A stretch of DNA of 64,000 nucleotides from Hodarchaeum sp048886525. GTDB taxonomy: Archaea > Asgardarchaeota > Heimdallarchaeia > Hodarchaeales > Hodarchaeaceae. The stretch lies in contig JBHLKP010000001.1 of NCBI GenBank assembly GCA_048886525.1, forward strand, positions 1 to 64,000, read 5' to 3'. Of this stretch, positions 16,119-24,235 are shown in pieces. Below the pieces are notes generated by a model, which made no database searches, was not told where the DNA came from, and saw nothing but the letters and a program-made list of their open reading frames with translations. The position numbers and the translations under genes were made by a program. Within the stretch, counting starts at the first letter, position 1. Every line of letters begins with the position of its first letter.

Positions 16119-16462
16119 ATACATATTTTTCGAATATTAAGAATATATTTTGTTCTGAATAATTATCACAACAGTACTATAACTCATTATATGCAACAGT
16201 TAACTGCTATTATCTTGAATAAATAGAATGTTGACTAATAACCTGTTTTGATGAAAAAGATATAGACTGCAATATTTTTTTGTTTGATGTGAAAGGTAAA
16301 CATTTATTAGTAGGAAAATTGGAAACCTTTGTAAAAGAAACTATCTCGAAAAAAGTCATAACGATTTTAACCATAGATAACATTTTAAAACAGTAGTCTA
16401 AACTATAATAACATTACTCATTGGATGACTTTAGAGCATGTAAATAAGCAAGAGGTTAAGAA
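16119..16462. other. Intergenic stretch with a 53-codon open remnant
   Basis: Between 16235 and 16396 one plus-strand frame stays open, reads protein-like (FLFDVKGKHLLVGKLETF) and has no ATG or ribosome site. It may be the remains of a gene or chance. GAGGT a few bases before 16463 is the ribosome site of the GTPase. Confidence 0.35.
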
Positions 16463-17026
16463 ATGAGCTTTTTGATGAAAATTGTCCTTGCAGGTGATGG
16501 GGCAGTAGGTAAAACTGCATTACGTGAACGTTATCTCGGTAAGGGTTTTAGTAGTAACTATATGATGACCATTGGTGCGGATTTTGCGCTCAAAGAAGCA
16601 AACATTCGTGAAAAATCAATAAAATTCCAGATATGGGATCTCGCAGGGCAACCCCGTTTCGGCACAGTTCGCAGCGTTTATTATTATGGGTGTTTAGGGG
16701 CTCTCTTATTGTTCGATGTAACTCGTCCTGACACTTTTACTAATTTAGAGAGCTGGTTAGAGGAAATCTTCAAACATAATGGAAAAGGAATGATTCCCGT
16801 TGTCCTTTTAGGTAATAAAGTAGATTTACGAGACCAGTTTCCAAATCATATTTCAGATGGTCAAGCAGAGGAATTTGCTGAAAATCTATCAAGAAAGACA
16901 ATGGAGTCAGGTTTTCCAGTAAAATACATGCCTACTTCAGCCAAAACGGGATTGAACGTTTCAGCAGCATTTGATATGCTTGGAAACGTATACTTGGATT
17001 TCATAGAAGCTCAACAATCTAAGTAA
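16463..17026 (+). CDS. Rab/Ras-type small GTPase
   Basis: 187 residues with all five G motifs: GDGAVGKT (11-18), the switch I threonine in TIGADF (Thr36), WDLAGQ with Gln63 at the Ras Q61 position, NKVD (118-121) and SAK (159-161). TIGADF and the WDxAGQ context place it near the Rab/Ran side of the superfamily. There is no C-terminal cysteine, so it is not prenylated in the eukaryotic way. It starts at ATG after GAGGT. A tandem Roadblock/LC7 protein lies about 1.2 kb away on the other strand. Roadblock proteins are known regulators of small GTPases (MglB-MglA, Ragulator-Rag), so the two may work together in signalling, polarity or membrane traffic. Confidence 0.95.
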   Translation: MSFLMKIVLAGDGAVGKTALRERYLGKGFSSNYMMTIGADFALKEANIREKSIKFQIWDLAGQPRFGTVRSVYYYGCLGALLLFDVTRPDTFTNLESWLEEIFKHNGKGMIPVVLLGNKVDLRDQFPNHISDGQAEEFAENLSRKTMESGFPVKYMPTSAKTGLNVSAAFDMLGNVYLDFIEAQQSK

Positions 17027-17155
17027 GCAGATTCCTTTCTTTAATCTTTTTTATATCTTCGATTTTTTAAATTGACTCTATTTATTATAACTAAAGAAGA
17101 TTTAATAATATTTTAATCTGAAGATTTTCTATTTCAGGAAAAACTAGTCTTATAC

Positions 17156-17174
17156 ACATCTTAAAAAAAGATGT
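17156..17174. terminator. Hairpin between convergent genes
   Basis: ACATCTT (17156-17162) and AAGATGT (17168-17174) form a perfect 7-bp stem with an AAAAA loop, 24 bases after the stop of the minus-strand gene. It is weak as an intrinsic terminator because no long T run follows in either direction. Confidence 0.4.
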
Positions 17175-17197
17175 AAGAGGTCAAAAGTAAAAATGGA

Positions 17198-17893
17198 TTA
17201 GAACTCAATATTATCAATAGAATTGACAATTCGTGCTCCAAGAATCATGGGGATGGTTGTTTGTCCCATTAGTAGTAGAATGTAACGATCTTTTGCGTAA
17301 CTAGCGTATCCTTTAGTTAAATAAGAAATTGTATCTACTTCTGACTCATCCATTGCAAACCATATTGCAATTCTCTTTTTTTTGAACAATCCTTTCTTTT
17401 CAGCCATTATATCAACTGGACTTGCTTCTGTTTCGATTTCTCGGGCATTTTCTTTGACTTTATATCCTGCTTCCCTAAATCGTTCATATAGTTCCGTTTT
17501 GAGGATGTTTGCTTTAATTTCTCCCGCTTTCCTTAAATATTTTTCACTTTCAAATTGCTGGCCCAAACGATTAAATGAACCAGATAATTTTCTAAAGACT
17601 CTAAATAGGATATCATCTGGAGATGTTTCAGTTAATGATTCTAAAGTTTCTAATTGAGTCATTGACATTAATAAATGGCTTAGGGCTTCTTGATCTTTTT
17701 GTTGTATTATTTTTATGTCACCCAAACTCTCTTGAATCTCTGCTTCAAACATTAATTTATCTGTTTGCGAAATATCGTCTGGTGGTTGAGTTTGAAGTAT
17801 ATTGAGAGCATTATTAAGAATTTCTGTAGCTTTATCAGCCTTTTTTTCAACTATCAGCGTTTTTGCTTCTTTAATGGCAAGCTTTAGATCCAT
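17198..17893 (-). CDS. Helical-repeat (TPR-like) protein of unknown function
   Basis: 231 residues. The first 135 are amphipathic helices in repeat-like pairs (AIKEAKTLIVEKKADKATEILNNAL, KLSGSFNRLGQQFESEKYLRKA), as in TPR-type scaffolds. The C-terminal 65 residues form a different, partly hydrophobic module (RIAIWFAMDESEVDTISYLTKG, ILLLMGQTTIPMILGARIVNSI) without a clear membrane helix. I do not recognise this second module. The gene lies between the small GTPase and the double Roadblock protein and shares the strand of the latter, so a role with them is possible but unproven. Confidence 0.75.
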   Translation of the reverse strand: MDLKLAIKEAKTLIVEKKADKATEILNNALNILQTQPPDDISQTDKLMFEAEIQESLGDIKIIQQKDQEALSHLLMSMTQLETLESLTETSPDDILFRVFRKLSGSFNRLGQQFESEKYLRKAGEIKANILKTELYERFREAGYKVKENAREIETEASPVDIMAEKKGLFKKKRIAIWFAMDESEVDTISYLTKGYASYAKDRYILLLMGQTTIPMILGARIVNSIDNIEF

Positions 17894-18175
17894 AATTCAT
17901 TCCTTCAATAATTATTAGATTTTGAGGGTACTTGAATGCCTTTAATTTTATATACTGTGTTTTGCATGCTGCTTTTTCATGCTTTTCATATTTATTAAGT
18001 TTCTTCTTTTCTAAATTAGACTATTAATTTTTTTTAAAAAATCTGTTCTAAAAAGATTTGGCTGAATAAGCATTTATTATACATTTAATGTCAATTTAGA
18101 ACTGATGAAGGTCTGAAAGAGAAAGTGGGAGGATTATATTAGCTATAATTAGTTCAAGATTTTCAATTAAAGAAA

Positions 18176-18898
18176 TTAATGAGCGGTTAATCTTGAAATC
18201 TTTGTTAAATAATTTTCAATGCTTTCCTTTGGTTTTAATGAGACCATTAATATACGATCTGCATCCAAGGAATATAAGAGTATCATGTTATTTTTACCAG
18301 TAACCGCTATACTCTGTGCTTCTTGACCTAAAACACGAGTAGGCAGGCTAAGAGCTGATGAAACAGCTGCTAGTTGAGCTGAATCTACGTTCAAACTTGA
18401 AAGAAGATCACTTAGTGGAATACCAGCAGTTGAAAGCAATAATATAGCAGTAGCTTCGGGAATAGCTCTTTGTAATTTCTCAATTAAACTATCTTCAATA
18501 TCTAAAGTTTTTACTATTGCATTAATTTTTTCTGCTGCATTCCTTAGGGTTTTTGACAAGGTATTAAGAGCAGGTCGATTTTCAAAGGATGATTTCGGAA
18601 GATTAACGGTAGTAATTAATATAGTATCAGTGGATTTTGTCGCTATTATTATGGAGCGTTCTTGAAAAACAACATACTCGTTAACACCATCCATAAACGT
18701 TTTTTCTAAAAAATTATTTGATATTGCAAGCGCACTAGATACAGCAGCTGGAATAACATGTAATTCGTCACCTGGCTCTTCTTCTTTACTCTTCCCATAT
18801 ATTGGTGATCCATCAATGGTGGAAACAATAATTTGAGAAATATTTTGATCTTGAAACAGCTCTTCAACTATTTTTGTAAGTGCGGGTATTTTTTTCAA
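18176..18898 (-). CDS. Tandem Roadblock/LC7 domain protein
   Basis: 240 residues with two copies of the Roadblock/LC7 fold. The first copy (about 1-117) begins MKKIPALTKIVEELFQDQNI and continues IIVSTIDGSPIYG. The second (about 122-240) repeats the pattern with RAIPEATAILLLSTAGIPLSDLL and AQSIAVTGKNNMILLYSLDADRILMVSL. Single Roadblock proteins form dimers; a fused pair would be a built-in pseudo-dimer, the form that binds a small GTPase. The start is TTG at 18898, 6 bases after AAGGTGG. A Rab-like GTPase lies 1.2 kb away on the opposite strand, with one helical-repeat gene between them. Confidence 0.88.
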   Translation of the reverse strand: MKKIPALTKIVEELFQDQNISQIIVSTIDGSPIYGKSKEEEPGDELHVIPAAVSSALAISNNFLEKTFMDGVNEYVVFQERSIIIATKSTDTILITTVNLPKSSFENRPALNTLSKTLRNAAEKINAIVKTLDIEDSLIEKLQRAIPEATAILLLSTAGIPLSDLLSSLNVDSAQLAAVSSALSLPTRVLGQEAQSIAVTGKNNMILLYSLDADRILMVSLKPKESIENYLTKISRLTAH

Positions 18899-19097
18899 TT
18901 AAAACCACCTTCTTAGAGAGCTAATGGGGAATCTAAGATAGATGCAATTTAAAAAGATAGCCTTTTCATTAGAATTAGTCTTATTTTTCTAGCTTCCTAG
19001 TAGCATAATAACATGAAGAGAAAATATAGAGTATCCCCTGATGTAACCCTAATCTCAAAAAGAAGAATTCTAGAACGAATTGAGAAGATTTAAGATA

Positions 19098-20198
19098 TTA
19101 ACTTACAGTTTCTTCAATCAATTCTTGCTTAGATTCCATTCCACCTAGTAAGGTTCCACTATATGAACCTTTCTTATAGATATTTAAAGCTTTATCGGTT
19201 TTTTCAACGCATTTCATTGCATTCGGTTCCATTTCAAGCATTGCTCTAATTGCATCTACATTTTCAGGAATAGGAATCGATTCCATGTGAACATCGATTA
19301 TTAGGTACAAATTGCCTCGTGAATCAAGATTAAGAGGTTCTTGCCAAATAAAAACTTCAGGACGATCATAGCGAGGTCTACCAAGGTCACGGAAGTATTC
19401 CACAAGTTGTGCTGAATCGAAAAGGCCTTGCTTTCCAGGTTCAATTAAGATTCTGGGTGTTTGCTTGAATAATTCTATAACATCATCCTTTGAAGGTTGT
19501 TGATTCAACGAGATTTTCATCATATGCACATGTGATAAGGTCCAACTCCCTGCTATAGCTAGTGAATGAATCCTATCCTCCAATTGAGGCATAATGGTTA
19601 CTAAGTCAGGCCCATGATGTGAGACACCTAAAACTGGAGTGATCGCATTTATCGGTCCACGATTTGTCCGCGAAGGATCACCTGCTCGTCGAGCCAGTGC
19701 GATAAAAGCTTCAGACACACCGTATTCTTGGGCAAGAGTAGCAATAACTCTAGTAAGAGCTGTCGTATTACAAGATACTACCCTTGTCTTATCAACACCA
19801 AAGTGGGTCGAATAGTTACCAAATGTACTAAAACTTCTTTCTGTCAAAGAATGTTTTTCTCCACCTTGTACTAGAACTTTAACATCTGCTACTTTATATA
19901 AAGGGAAGTTTTGAGCTGGAACACCTGATGGAGTGCAATCAACTACAACATCAATCTCTTTTACTAAATCGTCAAGAAAACCAACTACCTCATACCCCGC
20001 TTCTCTCATTCGTGGCTCGAAATCTGGAACACTACAGTAAATAGGATATTTACGCTCCTTAGCTATTCGTAATCGAACATCTGAAATAATGTCCGCGATA
20101 CCTACAAGTTTCATATCAGGTTGAGCTGCCACCGCATCAGCAACTCGCTTTCCAATAACACCATAACCCACAACACCAACTTTTCCAGTTTTTGCCAA
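19098..20198 (-). CDS. gap: Glyceraldehyde-3-phosphate dehydrogenase, archaeal type II
   Basis: Oxidises glyceraldehyde 3-phosphate to 1,3-bisphosphoglycerate with NAD(P), in glycolysis and gluconeogenesis. The 366 residues follow the archaeal, not the bacterial, form: Rossmann motif GYGVIGKRVADA at the N-terminus, catalytic Cys143 in VVSCNTTALTR, ARRAGDPSRTNRGPINAI, and the His-rich VSHHGPD. The start is TTG at 20198, preceded by an excellent ribosome site GAGGAGGTG that lies inside the end of the upstream winged-helix gene. Only 3 bases separate the two genes, so they form an operon. Confidence 0.96.
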   Translation of the reverse strand: MAKTGKVGVVGYGVIGKRVADAVAAQPDMKLVGIADIISDVRLRIAKERKYPIYCSVPDFEPRMREAGYEVVGFLDDLVKEIDVVVDCTPSGVPAQNFPLYKVADVKVLVQGGEKHSLTERSFSTFGNYSTHFGVDKTRVVSCNTTALTRVIATLAQEYGVSEAFIALARRAGDPSRTNRGPINAITPVLGVSHHGPDLVTIMPQLEDRIHSLAIAGSWTLSHVHMMKISLNQQPSKDDVIELFKQTPRILIEPGKQGLFDSAQLVEYFRDLGRPRYDRPEVFIWQEPLNLDSRGNLYLIIDVHMESIPIPENVDAIRAMLEMEPNAMKCVEKTDKALNIYKKGSYSGTLLGGMESKQELIEETVS

Positions 20199-20201
20199 CT
20201 G

Positions 20202-20543
20202 TTACACCTCCTCTTTCTGAAGTTCTTTTAATATTTTAAGACCTTTATTTGTTAAGTAGAACATTCTTAATACATTTTGTCCTGCAATTTCGATATTAGT
20301 TTGGCCAAGATAATCCAGTGTTTTACGGACAACAGCTACATCATGTGCTATTAGACCTTTCGCTTCTAACCAACCAATTGACAGAAGAGTTTTTTCAAGG
20401 GATAATTCTGTTTTTTCAATAATTTTTTTATAAGGAACTCCCCTTATTCCAGCAATTGAATGGTATCCCCGAAAATATTCTGCTGGTTCTGCTAGGGCTA
20501 AAATCACTTTCTTCTGGTCATCATTAAGATCAGCAGTATTCAT
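20202..20543 (-). CDS. Winged-helix protein, first gene of the gap operon
   Basis: 113 residues with a winged-helix DNA-binding layout: DDQKKVILALAEP, a recognition-type helix in VPYKKIIEKTELSLEKTLLSIGWLEAKGLI, and a beta wing ending VLRMFYLTNKGLKILKEL. GAGGTGA stands 8 bases before its ATG, and a TATA-like box (TTTAAATA) lies about 70 bases upstream. It ends 3 bases before gap, so it is co-transcribed with it and may regulate it. A close paralogue lies 420 bases upstream on the same strand. DNA binding is inferred from the fold pattern. Confidence 0.85.
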   Translation of the reverse strand: MNTADLNDDQKKVILALAEPAEYFRGYHSIAGIRGVPYKKIIEKTELSLEKTLLSIGWLEAKGLIAHDVAVVRKTLDYLGQTNIEIAGQNVLRMFYLTNKGLKILKELQKEEV

Positions 20544-20963
20544 CTTTTAAATCACCTCAAAATATAACAAAAAATCGTCTCAATAATCTGTTATTATCCT
20601 TTCTATTCGCGTATATTTAAATGCAAACATATACAAAAATTATTGCCCATCCTTAAGACATGGTTTAATATTAAACTTAAAAAAATCTGTGAAAAGAGAA
20701 TATTTAATCGTTTTGATATGTTTTTAAGCGCTCTTTACTCATAAAAGGCTGAAAAATTTTAATGATTGGTAGTAGGATGATTAAATCTGGTAATTTCTTT
20801 TTACAGATGCATTTAAGAATATCTGAAAGTAAGCTTAAGTAGTAAAGCTATTGAAATATCTATAGTTCATTTCGAGAAATGATAATAAGATGATAGCAAG
20901 GAAAGGCGAGATAAGTCTCAAAAAAGGGAATTCTTATTTGAAATCTTTGCTTTTTAGAGTTAA
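20544..20963. other. Intergenic region with the promoter of the winged-helix/gap operon
   Basis: No gene is visible. A TATA-like box for the minus-strand operon is at 20611-20621. The rest, up to the end of the paralogous winged-helix gene, is AT-rich with no clear repeat. Confidence 0.4.
20611..20621 (-). promoter_or_regulatory. TATA-like box of the winged-helix/gap operon
   Basis: Read on the minus strand, TTTAAATATAC lies about 70 bases before the ATG at 20543. Transcription would start near 20590, leaving a leader of about 50 bases that carries the ribosome site GAGGTGA. Confidence 0.5.
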
Positions 20964-21275
20964 TTATAATTTTACAGTTTTCCCTTTCGGAGTTAAAGTG
21001 AAAATTCTAACAATCTTCTGTCCTGCGATCTCAAAACTTGTTCTTCCCAAGTAATCAACCATTTGTCGTTGAACTGCACATTGGTGCTTAACGAGGTCTT
21101 TTGCTTCCAAGCTTCCTAGAGACAGTAAAGTTTTTTCTAGAGATAGATCTGAAGCCTTCATGATTTCCTTGTAAGGGAGACCAATAATTCCGTTTTCTTC
21201 GCTCCTCACTATATAATGAGATGGATTCTTTAATACATTGACAATTCGACGTTGATCATCATTTAATTCGTACAT
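20964..21275 (-). CDS. Winged-helix protein, paralogue of the gap-operon regulator
   Basis: 103 residues with the same layout as the protein encoded at 20202-20543. Shared segments include LSLEKTLLS (identical), YLG(Q/R)T, FEIAGQ/IEIAGQ and a closing FTLTPKG or FYLTNKG. The two clearly arose by duplication. It begins at ATG 21275 after GAGG and appears to be transcribed on its own. It should be a small winged-helix DNA-binding protein; its target is unknown. Confidence 0.8.
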   Translation of the reverse strand: MYELNDDQRRIVNVLKNPSHYIVRSEENGIIGLPYKEIMKASDLSLEKTLLSLGSLEAKDLVKHQCAVQRQMVDYLGRTSFEIAGQKIVRIFTLTPKGKTVKL

Positions 21276-21465
21276 ATGATATTATTCCTCTTTCTGGATT
21301 GGTAACTAGGAAATGAAGATTAGTACTACTGAGGGATCTTCTAAAATATAAAACTATCGGTTTTTAGGGAAGTTTCCTTTTGACCCCTATGAAGCATACA
21401 GGTTTGATGACAAGTTTAGTAGTTCCAGATTTTTAATTTAAAGGGAATAGATTAGTAATACTGAT

Positions 21466-22698
21466 TTATTCTAAATTAATTTTTGCATTCAACATTCGTA
21501 TTTGGTGCGCAACCTCTTCTGGAAATAATTGGGACAAACGAAGGTCATCAAGAATTTCTACTCCTCCTATCTGCTGAATAGGGATAATATCAATTAACAT
21601 GTGGATATCGTTGTTATCGCCAAAATCAGCTTGTCGAATTAATACATTTCTGTCCTGCTGAATATTTAGATTCTGTCCAAATTTTTTTACAAACTGGGAT
21701 ATTTGATGATTTACAATTATCAATCCTCTCGCTAAAGATTTAATTTCAAAAGATTTTAGATTCCAAAGCGAAGAAACATGTCGTTTCGGTAATAAACGTA
21801 AATGACAGTCTCTTTCTGGAGCAAAAGATGTAAAACTTATCCAGTTTTCATCCTCCCATGTTACTCTATCTTCAACAAAAACTTCTTGTCCTAGGGGATC
21901 TTTTTCAATCTTTTTGGGATATTGACAGCCTAAACAATACTCTTTACTACCAGTCAGCTTCTTATGATTTTTATAGGCTTCTAAAAATCCCCTATTTTTC
22001 CAACCATAACCTTTTCTGTCATTAAAAAGGTAAGTTTGGGCATGAAGATGAGGAATACTAGCTCCTGCAGTAGAACCGATATTAAAAAACTGAATAACAT
22101 TAGTTTTTTCTTTCCCTCCTGTTACAAAAAGTGCTTTTTGACTTGCTTTTATAGTTAGTACAATATTTTGAAGTAAAAGTATCATTTCTTCTTCAGGAAC
22201 ATCTTCAATAGTTCGATAATGATTTCTAACAACATGGATCAATGGAATTCCTTTAAAAGTCCTTTTTGTTGAGATATCATTCAAATTAAATTCACGAAAA
22301 ATTCTTGGTATCGGTGGATACAGGTTTATTGCAGAAAAAACTTTAGTAGAACTAAGATTTTCATATTCGGGGGATTCAGATAAAGGATCTTTGGCTATCA
22401 TCAAATCCTTTGAGAGAACAATAGAAGGGATTTCTCCTGCAATCAACCGACAAAAAGAATCTTTCCCTTCTTTTAGCTCACTAATTTGGATATTCTTCTC
22501 TTGAAGCAGATATTCGTACGGTTTTTCTCCCCTTAATATGTTAATGACTGTGCTATGTCCTATCTTCGTTCTATTTTTAATGATTGTACGAAATGGATCC
22601 CATCTCTCTTCGGGTACTGATTCTAATTTTTCGTAAATTCCCCAGTGTCCATTTATCTTAGGAATTTTACTTGAATTAGGATCAACTCGTTTTTTCAT
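21466..22698 (-). CDS. Galactose-1-phosphate uridylyltransferase-like HIT-superfamily protein
   Basis: 410 residues. The active-site histidine triad variant HLHAQ (217-221) follows NIGSTAGASIP, the same arrangement as the GalT branch of the HIT superfamily, where the middle His receives the nucleotide. EYCLGCQYP supplies two cysteines that could bind zinc, as in some GalT enzymes. The C-terminal half has FTSFAPERDCHLRLLPKRHVSSLWNL, like the second HIT repeat of GalT. It probably transfers a nucleotide to or from a sugar phosphate, but substrate and true GalT activity are unproven. It is transcribed alone, divergent from the gene at 22860. Confidence 0.82.
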   Translation of the reverse strand: MKKRVDPNSSKIPKINGHWGIYEKLESVPEERWDPFRTIIKNRTKIGHSTVINILRGEKPYEYLLQEKNIQISELKEGKDSFCRLIAGEIPSIVLSKDLMIAKDPLSESPEYENLSSTKVFSAINLYPPIPRIFREFNLNDISTKRTFKGIPLIHVVRNHYRTIEDVPEEEMILLLQNIVLTIKASQKALFVTGGKEKTNVIQFFNIGSTAGASIPHLHAQTYLFNDRKGYGWKNRGFLEAYKNHKKLTGSKEYCLGCQYPKKIEKDPLGQEVFVEDRVTWEDENWISFTSFAPERDCHLRLLPKRHVSSLWNLKSFEIKSLARGLIIVNHQISQFVKKFGQNLNIQQDRNVLIRQADFGDNNDIHMLIDIIPIQQIGGVEILDDLRLSQLFPEEVAHQIRMLNAKINLE

Positions 22699-22859
22699 GT
22701 AATACTTGCTTCCATATTTGCTTAATGGTTATAAAAAGAAACCCGTTACTTTTTATATTTAGATATTCTGAATAGTCTAAAAATTAATAGAATGTTTTTT
22801 TGTTAAATTTAATAAACTAATCACCAGTTAGATGATTCTGGTTTATTTGGTGCTAAATT

Positions 22860-24098
22860 ATGGAAGGTGTACTTCAAAAAAGCCGAGGAAAGTTGTTGGA
22901 TAGAGCTAAAAAATTTATATTTTCTACTGCTCTCCCTGATAGCGCTTCAACTCTTTGTCGGTTAAATTTTCGGTACGGTTTGGCAAAAATGCATATTGTT
23001 CAAGAAGAATTAGGCATGGAACCAACTGCAAGCTTTATTGCTGCGCCTGATTGTACAATAACTCGTAATTTGCAACGATGGAGGAGTGGAATTGGATATG
23101 GAGGTAAAATAACATGGGGTGATGGAAAAGAACCTATAGTATTTATAGATACAATGCCAAATGGTTGTGGAATGCTTGTAGGATCACTAGATGAAATTCC
23201 TGACCCCATGGAATTGATTCAACGAGTACATGAGATGACTGAGAGAGGTGGGGAAATTGAGCTTGACGGAATACCTATCTATTGGAATTTTGGGGTTGGA
23301 AATCACTTCATTAATGTTTTTGAAATATCTCGTAATCCTGCTGTAGGTTATTCTCATGAATTACCACAATATTCGTTTATAATCCACAGTTCCCCTGTCG
23401 AGTTAAAAACTGATAATAATCCCAAAAATCTGGGATTATATTATCATGAAAGTGAAAATCTACGTTATTTTTCTGAAACGTCAGAAACCCCATTTGGGGA
23501 CATTCATTATCTCGTTGGCGAAAACGCGCAGAATTACTTCAAATTTTATCAATACGCTAAATCTTTCGGAAAAAAACGTCGTCATCTCGCAGCCGAATTA
23601 CTTTTTGGCAAAGATTTTGATGTTATAACCGATAAAACTCATCAGGGATTGGTACATCTGAATGAGGTTTCATTAGGTTGTTACGTTTTTGATGGTATGG
23701 AAGATGAACTATTTCCTTTGACTCTTCGGGCAGATTTGCCATGTTATCTAATGAAAGGTGTTCATAATTTTACAGAGAATGCAATGGAAAATTTACACTT
23801 TACTAATCGTGCTGTTAAGTATGGTCTTACTGAGCGTTTAATGAATGCTAATATTCTACCTCATGGGGGTGGTTATACATTTAATCATATTATATCAATC
23901 CCTGAAATTTTTGAAACGGTTGAGAAAAGACGGTACTTTTCAGTTGATCTTGGTACTGGGATAGGATCACAGATCTTTGAGACTCCCCGAGAACTTGAAT
24001 TTTCGTATCGTGGGAGAAATGTTCTTGTTCAGACTATTGACCTAGGTTTGGGTGAAATAGTGGCACGTATGGTTCCCCGTTTTGCATTGAAGATATAA
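22860..24098 (+). CDS. Protein of unknown function with partial RtcB-like metal motifs
   Basis: 412 residues with no signal peptide or membrane helix. Several segments recall the metal-binding core of the RNA ligase RtcB: MPNGCGMLVG (Cys103), GVGNHFINVFEI (Asn148, His149), FIIHSSPVEL (His176) and LPHGGGYTFNH (His335). The later RtcB segment carrying the GMP-accepting histidine is not evident, and the length is slightly short. It may be a remote RtcB relative with a changed function, or the likeness may be convergent. It begins at ATG 22860 in a gap shared with the divergent GalT-like gene. Confidence 0.7.
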   Translation: MEGVLQKSRGKLLDRAKKFIFSTALPDSASTLCRLNFRYGLAKMHIVQEELGMEPTASFIAAPDCTITRNLQRWRSGIGYGGKITWGDGKEPIVFIDTMPNGCGMLVGSLDEIPDPMELIQRVHEMTERGGEIELDGIPIYWNFGVGNHFINVFEISRNPAVGYSHELPQYSFIIHSSPVELKTDNNPKNLGLYYHESENLRYFSETSETPFGDIHYLVGENAQNYFKFYQYAKSFGKKRRHLAAELLFGKDFDVITDKTHQGLVHLNEVSLGCYVFDGMEDELFPLTLRADLPCYLMKGVHNFTENAMENLHFTNRAVKYGLTERLMNANILPHGGGYTFNHIISIPEIFETVEKRRYFSVDLGTGIGSQIFETPRELEFSYRGRNVLVQTIDLGLGEIVARMVPRFALKI

Positions 24099-24235
24099 GC
24101 TTTTATACCAATAGAATTTATAGTTTAGCTTGATTTTCTTGTTATGAATAAAGCTTAACAGGATTCATTATTTAAATGACTTGTTTTTCGTTACGTTTAT
24201 AGTTCTTCAAAGAGATTTTTCATAACTAAGAGTGC

